Source of the DNA: Planctomycetota bacterium
GTDB lineage: Bacteria > Planctomycetota > Phycisphaerae > Phycisphaerales > UBA1924
Direction of reading: 5' to 3'
Length of the DNA stretch: 6,786 nucleotides
Assembly: GCA_023429345.1 (NCBI GenBank)
Contig: JAEYVB010000060.1
Location: 1 to 6,786, forward strand
Shown here: piece by piece, positions 1-5,831 of the stretch
How positions within the stretch are numbered: the first letter of the stretch is position 1
Layout of the letters: each line of letters opens with the position of its first letter
The notes under the pieces: model-generated
Seen by the model: the letters and a program-made list of their open reading frames with translations, nothing else
Database searches by the model: none
What the model was told of the DNA's origin: nothing
Made by a program: the position numbers and the translations under genes

Positions 1-260
1 GCTTCAGCCCGGAGGGGAGGAACCGCTCGTGCGGGGAGGCGCTGGGGCGGGGGGCGAAGCTGGAGGAGTACCTCAAGCAGACGCGGAGCGTGGTGGAGGG
101 TGTGGCGACGACGCGGAGCGTGATGGACTTGGCGAAGAAGTACCGGGTGGAGATGCCGATCACGAGCGCCGTGCACGCGGTGCTGTTCGAGGGTGTGGAT
201 CCGATCGAGGCGATTGCGAAGCTGATGGCGCGGGAGCTGAAGGGGGAGCGGGTTGGGTAG
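1..260 (+). CDS. gpsA: Glycerol-3-phosphate dehydrogenase [NAD(P)+], C-terminal fragment
   Basis: This is the C-terminal 85 residues of a cytosolic enzyme that reduces dihydroxyacetone phosphate to sn-glycerol 3-phosphate, the backbone precursor of phospholipids. The gene enters from the left edge; the first whole codon is at position 3 and TAG is at 258-260. Visible family signatures are F-S-P-E-G-R-N-R followed by G-E-A-L-G-R-G (the conserved RNR..G..LG.G substrate/NAD-binding stretch of the C-terminal helical domain), then VVEGVATTRSV and the VEMPIT block near the end. These align by eye with the end of E. coli GpsA (SRNRRFG..LGQG, VVEG, VEMPIT). The C-terminus is of normal length, so only the 5' part is missing. 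An AT-rich repeat follows the stop directly. The next gene starts about 97 bp downstream on the same strand and looks functionally unrelated. Confidence 0.93.
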   Translation, partial: FSPEGRNRSCGEALGRGAKLEEYLKQTRSVVEGVATTRSVMDLAKKYRVEMPITSAVHAVLFEGVDPIEAIAKLMARELKGERVG

Positions 261-295
261 AAATGGCAAATGGCAAATCGCAAATAGCAAATTCG
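261..295 (+). repeat. AT-rich 7-bp tandem repeat (AAATNGC)
   Basis: Four consecutive 7-bp units, AAATGGC, AAATGGC, AAATCGC and AAATAGC, occupy 261-288, followed by a degenerate fifth unit, AAATTCG. The array begins at the base after the gpsA stop codon and is the most AT-rich stretch in an otherwise extremely GC-rich window. It has no spacers and no inverted symmetry, so it is neither a CRISPR array nor a terminator hairpin. Function is unknown; a replication-slippage microsatellite or a dispersed genomic repeat are both possible. Confidence 0.8.
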
Positions 296-345
296 GAGGT
301 TGAGGGGGAGGAAACGGCTGAGTTCTGGGTCGGCGGAGTTTTGCG

Positions 346-351
346 AAGGGG
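346..351 (+). promoter_or_regulatory. Ribosome binding site of the S10 peptidase gene
   Basis: AAGGGG lies 6 nt before the ATG at 358 but only 3 nt before the alternative GTG at 355. The spacing favours the ATG as the start. Confidence 0.45.
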
Positions 352-357
352 CGCGTG

Positions 358-1911
358 ATGCGGAGCTTTGGCTGGGCGGCGGCGGCCGGGGTCTTCATGG
401 CGGCGGTCGCGTACGGGCAGGATGCTCCGCGGGATGGCGCGGGCGCGAAGGAAGAGCACGGGGAACGGGAGCGGGCGCTGCCGCCGCCCGTTTCGACCTC
501 GCACTCGGTGAGCATCGGCGGGAAGATGGTCGAGTACACGGCGACGGCGGGGATGATGGAGCTGCCGGACTACGAGGGGAAGCCCAAGGCGGAGGTCTTC
601 TTTGTTTCGTACGTCGTGGAGCGGCCGGCGGGGGCGCCGGCGCGGCCGGTGACGTTCGCGTTCAACGGGGGGCCCGGGTCGAGCTCGGTGTGGCTGCACC
701 TGGGGGCGCTGGGGCCGCGGCGGGTGGACTTTGCGGATTCGCGGGAGCGGGCGGGGCTGCCGCCGATCCCCGCGCCGCCGTACCGCGTGGTGGAGAACGA
801 GTTTTCGTGGCTGGACCTGACGGACCTGGTGTTCATCGATCCGGTGGGGACGGGCTACAGCCGTCCGGTGGAGGGGGAGAAGCGGGAGCAGTTCCACGGG
901 CTGAAGGAGGATATCCAGTGGGTGGGGGACTTCATCCGGCTGTGGACGACGCGGCACGCGCGGTGGGAGAGCGCGAAGTTTCTCGCCGGGGAGAGCTACG
1001 GGACGACGCGGAGCGCGGGGCTGAGCGGGTACCTGCAGGACACGCACGGGATGTACCTGAACGGGATCGTGCTGATCTCGCCGGTGCTGAACTTCCAGAC
1101 GATCCGCTTTGACGAGGGGAACGACACGCCGTACTGGCTGTACCTGCCGACGTACACGGCGACGGCGTGGTACCACGGGAAGCTGGCTGAGGAGCTCGGC
1201 GGGCTGCAAGCGGCGATGGAGCGTTCGGAGCGGTTTGCGCGCGGGGCGTACCTTGCGGCGCTTGGGCGCGGCGACCTCCTGAGCGCTGAGGAGCGAGCGG
1301 CGATCGCGGCGGAGGTGGCGACGCTGACGGGCCTGTCCGAGGACTTCGTGCTCCGGAGCAACCTGCGCGTCCATATCTCGCAGTTTTGCAAGGAGCTGCT
1401 GCGGGACCAGGGGCGGACGGTGGGGCGGCTGGACTCGCGGTACAAGGGCATCGACCGGAGCGGGGCGACGGCGACGCCGGAGTACGACCCGAGCTACGCG
1501 GCGATCCAGGGGCCGTTCACGGGGGCGATCAACGCGTACATCCGGGGGAAGCTGGGGTACGAGAACGACCGGCCCTACGAGATCCTGACCGGGCGCGTGC
1601 AGCCATGGAGCTACGCGAGCGCGGAGAACCAGTACGCGGATGTCGCCGGGACGCTGCGGGGGGCGATGCACAAGAACCGGAACCTGAAGGTGCTGGTGGC
1701 GAGCGGGTGCTACGACCTGGCGACGCCGTACTTCGCGTCCGATTACACGGTGGCGCACATGGGGCTGGACCCGGAGGTGCGGGGGAATGTGACGCAGGTG
1801 TACTACCGCTCGGGGCACATGATGTACATCCGGTTCGATGACCTGATGAAGCTGAAAGACGACGCGGCGCGGTTTTACGCGGGGGCGGCCGGGGGCGTCG
1901 CGGAGCCTTGA
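358..1911 (+). CDS. Secreted S10 family serine carboxypeptidase-like protein
   Basis: This predicted exported peptidase of family S10 (alpha/beta-hydrolase fold) would remove C-terminal residues from peptides outside the cytoplasm. With the ATG at 358 it has 517 residues, typical for bacterial S10 proteins. Residues 1-20 form a short basic/hydrophobic signal peptide ending AVAYGQ, with cleavage likely near residue 20; no lipobox Cys is seen. The oxyanion-region motif NGGPGSSS is at 103-110. The nucleophile is Ser213 in GESYG, the acid Asp453 in CYDLATP, and the base His487 in RSGHMMY, so the triad is complete and the gene appears intact. IDPVGTGYS near 160-168 is another conserved S10 block. 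GTG at 355 is an alternative start but lies too close to the ribosome site. It stands alone between gpsA and the dockerin gene. Substrate is unknown; related folds include acyltransferases, but the motif set fits S10 best. Confidence 0.93.
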   Translation: MRSFGWAAAAGVFMAAVAYGQDAPRDGAGAKEEHGERERALPPPVSTSHSVSIGGKMVEYTATAGMMELPDYEGKPKAEVFFVSYVVERPAGAPARPVTFAFNGGPGSSSVWLHLGALGPRRVDFADSRERAGLPPIPAPPYRVVENEFSWLDLTDLVFIDPVGTGYSRPVEGEKREQFHGLKEDIQWVGDFIRLWTTRHARWESAKFLAGESYGTTRSAGLSGYLQDTHGMYLNGIVLISPVLNFQTIRFDEGNDTPYWLYLPTYTATAWYHGKLAEELGGLQAAMERSERFARGAYLAALGRGDLLSAEERAAIAAEVATLTGLSEDFVLRSNLRVHISQFCKELLRDQGRTVGRLDSRYKGIDRSGATATPEYDPSYAAIQGPFTGAINAYIRGKLGYENDRPYEILTGRVQPWSYASAENQYADVAGTLRGAMHKNRNLKVLVASGCYDLATPYFASDYTVAHMGLDPEVRGNVTQVYYRSGHMMYIRFDDLMKLKDDAARFYAGAAGGVAEP

Positions 1912-2002
1912 CCGCCGGGCCCAGCCCGCCTCAGGGGGTCAGGGAGGGTGATTAAGGCGTCCGTACGGCCGGCGGAATCGTGCTGGGCGCGGCCACAATT
2001 AC

Positions 2003-2031
2003 TTGCGGAAACCGGGCTCATGGGGCACTAT
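2003..2031 (+). promoter_or_regulatory. Candidate sigma70-type promoter for the dockerin gene
   Basis: TTGCGG (2003-2008) and CACTAT (2026-2031) are separated by exactly 17 bp and end 37 bp before the start codon. Each hexamer matches only three of six consensus bases, so support comes mainly from spacing and position. An alternative -10 is CACAAT at 1994-1999, but it has no good -35. Confidence 0.22.
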
Positions 2032-2057
2032 GCACGCCGGGCCGCCCGCCAGGAACC

Positions 2058-2065
2058 GGAGGTGA
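2058..2065 (+). promoter_or_regulatory. Strong Shine-Dalgarno deciding a GTG start
   Basis: GGAGGTGA is a near-perfect anti-16S match. Its GGAGG core sits 6 nt before GTG at 2069, which fixes that codon as the start although no ATG is present. Confidence 0.8.
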
Positions 2066-2068
2066 CGC

Positions 2069-2791
2069 GTGAAGAAGCTGTTGGCGCCGTCGATTCTGTT
2101 GTGCTGCGCCGGGGCGGCGGCGGGGCAGACCGGTCTCTTGGATCAGTGGAGCCCGTGGACGCCGGGGATCGGCTGGTTCCTGGTGACGTTCGACCACAAC
2201 GACCCGACGCTGGTGTGGCAGCAGCAGGTCCGCGCCGGGGTGGCGGGGCAGCTCGAGGGAGTCAGGCTGCTGCTGAACGGGCCGGCGGGTGCGCAGGTGA
2301 CGGTGCGCGTACGCGAGGGCGCGGCGTGGTCGGCGGGACCGGTGCTCTTCACCACGGTGGTGACCAAGCAATCGCCCGATGACGAGCTGGTCTTTGTGGA
2401 CACGATGAGCGGGAACATCGGGACCACGATCGGGCAGCCGTTCGTGATCGAGACGCAGGGGAACGGGACGGGGCTCTGGATCGGCGGCAACTTTGTCCAG
2501 CCCTCGGTGGGGCCGCCGGTGTACCCCGAGCCGCTGATGCTGGCGGGCTTCGAGCAGAACGGAGCACGCTTCAGCTTTGAGACGTACGTGGTGCCGCCGG
2601 GCGGGTGCTATGCCAACTGCGACGCGAGCACGAGCGCCCCGGTGCTGAACGTCGCCGACTTTACCTGCTTCCTGCAGCGGTTCGCGGCCGGCGACCTCTA
2701 CGCGAACTGCGACGAATCGACGACCTTCCCGCAGCTGAACGTCGCGGATTTCACCTGTTTCCTGCAGCGGTTCGCGGCGGGATGCCCCTGA
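2069..2791 (+). CDS. Secreted protein with two GC-type dockerin-like repeats
   Basis: The 240-residue protein starts at GTG. Residues 1-19 form a signal peptide (KK, then a hydrophobic stretch, ending AGAAAGQ). Residues 25-175 form an unrecognised domain rich in alternating beta-type segments and Gly/Pro turns (for example GAQVTVRVREG), possibly a beta-sandwich; no catalytic motif is seen. Residues 181-208 and 211-238 are two copies of a 30-residue-period unit with the pattern YANCD-S-T...LNVADFTCFLQRFAAG. I recognise this as the Cys-containing dockerin-like module of Phycisphaerae-type planctomycetes. Its Asp/Asn residues resemble the calcium loop of dockerins, and the paired Cys may form disulfides. 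In that group the module commonly ends secreted proteins and is presumed to anchor or sort them, though its partner is unknown to me. The gene seems monocistronic and converges on the neu operon. The product is hypothetical apart from its secretion and C-terminal module. Confidence 0.88.
   Translation: MKKLLAPSILLCCAGAAAGQTGLLDQWSPWTPGIGWFLVTFDHNDPTLVWQQQVRAGVAGQLEGVRLLLNGPAGAQVTVRVREGAAWSAGPVLFTTVVTKQSPDDELVFVDTMSGNIGTTIGQPFVIETQGNGTGLWIGGNFVQPSVGPPVYPEPLMLAGFEQNGARFSFETYVVPPGGCYANCDASTSAPVLNVADFTCFLQRFAAGDLYANCDESTTFPQLNVADFTCFLQRFAAGCP
2609..2782 (+). repeat. Two-copy 90-bp-period coding repeat (dockerin units)
   Basis: Unit 1 spans 2609-2692 and unit 2 spans 2699-2782. The last 48 bases of each unit (2645-2692 and 2735-2782) encode the same 16 residues, LNVADFTCFLQRFAAG. 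They differ at six positions, all synonymous third bases. The first halves are more divergent (ASTSAPV versus ESTTFPQ). Confidence 0.9.
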
Positions 2792-2801
2792 AGCGCGGCC
2801 G
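2792..2801. other. 10-bp gap between convergent stop codons
   Basis: The dockerin gene stops at 2791 and the minus-strand epimerase gene stops at 2802. Only ten bases separate them, so there is no room for an intergenic terminator, and I see no hairpin plus T-tract across the junction. Confidence 0.85.
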
Positions 2802-4016
2802 TCAGTAGCTGTTGTGCTTGCGGAGCAGGCGGGGGTCGTGCGGGTTGGTGGCGGCGATGACGGCGGCGATGCGCTCTCCGGCGTGGCCGTCGCCGTAGGG
2901 GTGGGCGATCGCGGCGCGGTCGATGCGGGCGGCGGCCTCGATCGCGGCGGCGATGTGGGGGGCGGTTTCGGCGGCCGCGGCGACGATGTTCCCGGCGCGC
3001 TCCCGGCCGGACTGGCGGGGCCCGATATCGACCGCCGGTAGCTTGAGCACCGCGCCCTCGATGAGCGCGCCCGAGGAGTTGCCGACGAGCACGCCGCCGG
3101 TGGCGGCGAGACGTTTGAGCAGGCCGATGAAGCGTTCGCGCGGGAGGTGCGGGAGCAGGCGGACCTGCTGCGGGTGCTGCTGGGCGGCGTGCTCGAGGGC
3201 GCGGAGGATGCCGCCGCGGCCGGGGTCGAAGTTCGGGTGCAGTGCGAGGATGCGGGCGCCGTGGTTCCAGCGGACGAGGGCGCTGAGGGCCTCGCCGGCG
3301 GCGCTCTCCTCATGCTCGTCGGGGCGGCCGACGGGGTGCATGAGGTAGACGGCCTGCGGGCGGCCGATCTCGGCGTAGTCGGGCTCGGGGAGCGGGGCGA
3401 TATCGGCGAGGCCATCGACCGCGGGGGAGCCAACGGTGTGGATGTGCTCCGGGCGCTCGCCCATGCGCCGGATGCGGTCGGCGGACTGCGCTGTCGCGGC
3501 GAGGTGAAGGTGGGCGAGCTTGGTGATGGCGTGGCGCATCGCCTCGTCAGCGACGCCCTCGGCGCGGTCGCCGCCGTGGATGTGGGCGAGGGCGTAACCG
3601 CCGATGGAGGCGGCCGCGGCCGCGGCAAAGGCCTCGATGCGGTCGCCGAGCACGACGACCCAGTCGGGCCGCAGCCGTTCGTAGGCGCGGCCGAAGCGGG
3701 CGATGCCCTTGCCGGTGGACTGGACATCATCGGCGCGGGAGTGCTTGCCGGCATCCTGCATGGGGACGGCATCGGCGACGGTGAAGGCGGCCCGGACCTC
3801 TCGGTACGTGAGGGCAGGAGAGACCAGGTGCGAGCCGGCGGCGATCGGCAGGAGCTCGAGCTCGGGGCGGGCCTGGATCGCCTTCATGACCGGACGGAGC
3901 AGGCCGAACTCAGCCCGGGCGCCGGTGACCACGGCGGTGCGGAGGCGGCGCGGCTCCGGGCGGGGCTCGATCGTGGGTCGCACCGAGGGATCGCCATCCC
4001 AGCCGTCGCCGATCAT
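2802..4016 (-). CDS. neuC: NeuC-type hydrolysing UDP-N-acetylglucosamine 2-epimerase
   Basis: This cytosolic enzyme releases an N-acetylmannosamine-type sugar from a UDP-GlcNAc-type donor, the entry step of nonulosonic (sialic or legionaminic type) acid synthesis. The protein has 404 residues, close to the roughly 380-390 of known NeuC proteins, in a GT-B-like two-domain fold. Visible motifs are TGARAEFGLL (31-40), GDRIEAF (124-130), HIHGGD (145-150), GNSSGALIEG (312-321), DIGPRQSGRERAGNI (330-344) and HPYGDGHAGERI (372-383). These match the NeuC/LegG branch rather than WecB. The start at 4016 forms an ATGA overlap with the neuB stop, and an AGGGG lies 7 nt upstream. The frame stays open to 4232, but that extension is Arg/Pro-rich shadow of neuB. 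The N-terminal 24 residues before the first strand are longer than usual. A LegG role on a 4-amino-6-deoxy donor cannot be excluded. It is the last gene of the operon. Confidence 0.92.
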   Translation of the reverse strand: MIGDGWDGDPSVRPTIEPRPEPRRLRTAVVTGARAEFGLLRPVMKAIQARPELELLPIAAGSHLVSPALTYREVRAAFTVADAVPMQDAGKHSRADDVQSTGKGIARFGRAYERLRPDWVVVLGDRIEAFAAAAAASIGGYALAHIHGGDRAEGVADEAMRHAITKLAHLHLAATAQSADRIRRMGERPEHIHTVGSPAVDGLADIAPLPEPDYAEIGRPQAVYLMHPVGRPDEHEESAAGEALSALVRWNHGARILALHPNFDPGRGGILRALEHAAQQHPQQVRLLPHLPRERFIGLLKRLAATGGVLVGNSSGALIEGAVLKLPAVDIGPRQSGRERAGNIVAAAAETAPHIAAAIEAAARIDRAAIAHPYGDGHAGERIAAVIAATNPHDPRLLRKHNSY

Positions 4017-5101
4017 GGGAGGACCCCTACGAGGTCGCTGGCGGCTATGGGCGCGCCGGCGGGGATGTCGGAGCGGAGGGTGCGGCCGAGGGCATCCTCG
4101 GTGCGCCAGGGCTCGAGGCCGAGGCCGGGGCGTTTGTAGCAGGTGTCGGCCGCGGCGAGGGTTTCGCCGGCGCGCAGCTCGCGGGCGGCGGTGATCGACT
4201 GGCGCGAGACCCGGCGCACGTCGCGCTCGCAATCAAGGACTCGCTTCTCGGGCGGGCCCCAGCGGGGGTCTTCCCGGGGCGCGACGCGGGCGGAGGTCCA
4301 GGCGCGGAGGGCGCTCTCGTCGCGGGCCAGGGTCGCGTAGGCGCGGAACTCGGCGGGGCCGAGGGAGGCGCTGTGATCGGGGCCGGCGGCGCGCGGGTCG
4401 TAGGTGAAGTGTTTCTCAAGGATGACCGCGCCGAGGTTGGCGGCGACCGCGCCGGTGTCGGTCTCGCGGGTGTGATCGCTGTAGCCGACGGGGAGGCCCG
4501 TGGCGGCGGCGATGGCCTCCATGGCACGGATGCTTGCTTCCTCGCGCGGCGTGGGGTAGCTGCTGACGCACTGGAGGAGGGCAAGGCGGTCCCGGGCGGG
4601 GGCGAGCCACGCGGCGGCGCGCTCGACCTCGGCCAGCGTGGAAGCGCCGGTGCTGACGATGAGGGGCTTGCCGGTCGCCATGAGGGCATCGAGCAGGGGG
4701 CGGTGCACGATGTCCGGCGAGGCGGTCTTGTACGCGTCCCAGCCGAGTGGGCCGGCCTCGCCGACGAGCTCGAGGTTGAAGACGGTGACGATCGCGGCGA
4801 GGCCGAGATCGTGCGCCCGTTTCACGAGGGGGCGCATGTCGTGGGGCGACAGTTCCAGGCGCCGGAGCATCTCGACCGGGTCGCGCTCGCCGGCGGCGCG
4901 CTGGTACTCTGCGAGGCGGGCGGCCCTTCCCATCAGGAGCTCGGCGCGGAAGAGCTGAAGCTTCACCGCGTCGGCCCCGGCCTCGGCGGCGAGCTCGACC
5001 AGCTCTATCGCGCGCGCGGGCGAGCCGTCGTGGTTGACGCCCAGCTCGGCGATCACGTACGCCGGGGCGCTGCCGCCGATCTGTCTGGCGCCGATCCTCA
5101 T
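4013..5101 (-). CDS. neuB: NeuB-type nonulosonic acid synthase with C-terminal SAF domain
   Basis: This cytosolic enzyme condenses phosphoenolpyruvate with an N-acetylmannosamine-type sugar to give a nine-carbon nonulosonic acid. The protein has 362 residues. The TIM-barrel catalytic domain (about 1-280) shows AELGVNHDGS (18-27), GADAVKLQLF (42-51), YKTASPD (124-130), STGAST (150-155), LLQCVSSYPTP (175-185), GYSDHT (206-211) and ILEKHFT (227-233). His210 and His231 are spaced as the two metal-binding histidines of NeuB (215 and 236 in the meningococcal enzyme, as I recall). The SAF (antifreeze-like) domain covers about 298-360, with SITAARELRAGE and KRPGLGLEP. It reads RQS at 300-302, where many NeuB proteins have RRS, and VFN at 107-109 where PFS or PFD is common. 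The start overlaps the cytidylyltransferase stop by ATGA, and no strong Shine-Dalgarno is visible, so coupling is likely. LegI or PseI specificity cannot be read from sequence; PseI is less likely beside NeuC. Confidence 0.93.
   Translation of the reverse strand: MRIGARQIGGSAPAYVIAELGVNHDGSPARAIELVELAAEAGADAVKLQLFRAELLMGRAARLAEYQRAAGERDPVEMLRRLELSPHDMRPLVKRAHDLGLAAIVTVFNLELVGEAGPLGWDAYKTASPDIVHRPLLDALMATGKPLIVSTGASTLAEVERAAAWLAPARDRLALLQCVSSYPTPREEASIRAMEAIAAATGLPVGYSDHTRETDTGAVAANLGAVILEKHFTYDPRAAGPDHSASLGPAEFRAYATLARDESALRAWTSARVAPREDPRWGPPEKRVLDCERDVRRVSRQSITAARELRAGETLAAADTCYKRPGLGLEPWRTEDALGRTLRSDIPAGAPIAASDLVGVLP
4024..4028 (-). promoter_or_regulatory. Ribosome binding site of neuC inside neuB
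   Basis: On the minus strand AGGGG lies 7 nt before the ATG at 4016, within the last codons of neuB. It supports the short start over the far-upstream in-frame ATG at 4232. Confidence 0.45.
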
Positions 5102-5829
5102 GCGGGCATTGTTGCCGCCCGCGCACGCTGCCGCAGCACGGCGTCGGCGACCAGGAGGTCCGTGGGCGAATCGATGTCGACGACGCTTCCCTCAGGGTTG
5201 ATGACGCCGCGGCGATCGGAGCCGAAGAACGCGTGCGGCCCCGGGGGGATGCCGGGGATCTCGAGCATCAGGGCGCGGCGGGTCAGGGCGATGACGCCGC
5301 CGTCGGGGATGTGGGCCGGGGGCAGGTCCTGGCGGCGGTGGATGCCGTGGTTGAGGAGGTCGCCCTCCCACGGGCGGACGAGGCCGGAGGCGGGGTCGAC
5401 GCGGGCGGTCCACCAGGGGTGATGCTTGCCGACGGGGGCGTAGCTCTGCACCGAATCGCACCCCGAGCGGAGCAGGAGCCCGAGGGCCGCATCGATGAGC
5501 CCCGGCGGGCGGACGGGCACGTTGCCGTAGAGGATCACGAACGGGCCCTCCGCGGCGATGGACCGGGCGGCGTGCCGCGCGGCATCGTCGACGCGGGCGG
5601 TATCGATGGCGAGGTCCGGCGGCCGCTCGACGACCTCGGCGCTGTGCTCCCGCGCGATGGCGGCGAGCCGGGCATCGTCGGTGGAGACGGCCACGCGGGC
5701 GACCGCGGAGGCTCCGCGGGCGGCCTCGATGGTCCAGGCGATGCAGGGCTTCCCGGCGACCAAAGCGGCGTTCTTGCCGGGGACGCCCTTGCTCCCGCCG
5801 CGGGCCAGGATGATGGCGACGGCGTCCAT
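5098..5829 (-). CDS. neuA: NeuA-like CMP-nonulosonate cytidylyltransferase
   Basis: It is predicted to transfer CMP from CTP to the nonulosonic acid made by NeuB, giving the glycosyltransferase donor. The protein has 243 residues, close to the roughly 230 of the family. The nucleotide-binding loop LARGGSKGVPGKN (8-20) is textbook. VSTDD (48-52), a HPWWTARVDPASG block (137-149), RRQDLPPAHIPDGGVIALTRRAL (165 onward) and DIDSPTDLLVAD (218-229) follow the NeuA/SpsF order. The central motif is odd: LYGNVPVRPP at 100-109 replaces the usual LQPTSPLR, so substrate or nucleotide choice may differ. ATG at 5829 lies 2 nt after the upstream stop. A GTG at 5835 would instead give a GTGA overlap like its neighbours and add two residues. 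The frame is open upstream to 6723, but that part is shadow of the radical SAM-like gene. An unrelated sugar nucleotidyltransferase is possible, but NeuB next door argues for NeuA. Confidence 0.86.
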   Translation of the reverse strand: MDAVAIILARGGSKGVPGKNAALVAGKPCIAWTIEAARGASAVARVAVSTDDARLAAIAREHSAEVVERPPDLAIDTARVDDAARHAARSIAAEGPFVILYGNVPVRPPGLIDAALGLLLRSGCDSVQSYAPVGKHHPWWTARVDPASGLVRPWEGDLLNHGIHRRQDLPPAHIPDGGVIALTRRALMLEIPGIPPGPHAFFGSDRRGVINPEGSVVDIDSPTDLLVADAVLRQRARAATMPA

Positions 5830-5831
5830 CG

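Larger units (their letters stand above)
1912..2068. other. Intergenic spacer between peptidase and dockerin genes
   Basis: This 157-bp stretch has no convincing gene. Just after the peptidase stop, CGGGC (1916-1920) can pair with GCCCG (1924-1928) across a CCA loop, giving a 5-bp GC hairpin without a T-tract. It is at most a weak terminator. The right half holds a promoter candidate and the ribosome site of the next gene. Confidence 0.5.

Noticed and set aside
261..295. Short CRISPR-like array after gpsA
   Set aside because: The units are 7 bp and directly adjacent, with no spacers.
160..1818. 552-codon open frame on the minus strand opposite the S10 peptidase gene
   Set aside because: The translation is dominated by Arg, Pro, His and Val with no motif. 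The plus strand carries a complete S10 catalytic triad, so this is a high-GC antisense shadow.
1916..1928. Intrinsic terminator after the S10 peptidase gene
   Set aside because: Only a 5-bp hairpin with a 3-nt loop and no following T-tract; kept as a remark in the spacer entry and not called as a terminator.
1948..2382. 144-codon plus-strand frame starting in the spacer before the dockerin gene
   Set aside because: It runs into the dockerin gene in another frame, has no good ribosome site, and becomes Gly/Arg-rich without motifs.
2018..3772. 584-codon minus-strand open frame spanning the dockerin gene and part of neuC
   Set aside because: Its Ser/Pro/Ala/Arg-rich low-complexity translation crosses two well-supported genes on different strands. 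It is a shadow.
3147..4139. 330-codon plus-strand open frame opposite neuC
   Set aside because: Gly/Ala/Asp-rich translation without motifs; neuC on the other strand has all its family signatures.
4017..4232. N-terminal extension of neuC to the in-frame ATG at 4232
   Set aside because: The added 72 residues are Arg/Pro-rich and are read over the neuB C-terminus. The ATG at 4016 has an ATGA overlap and a ribosome site.
4373..5422. 349-codon plus-strand open frame opposite neuB and neuA
   Set aside because: It covers the overlap of two motif-confirmed genes and has no recognisable domain.
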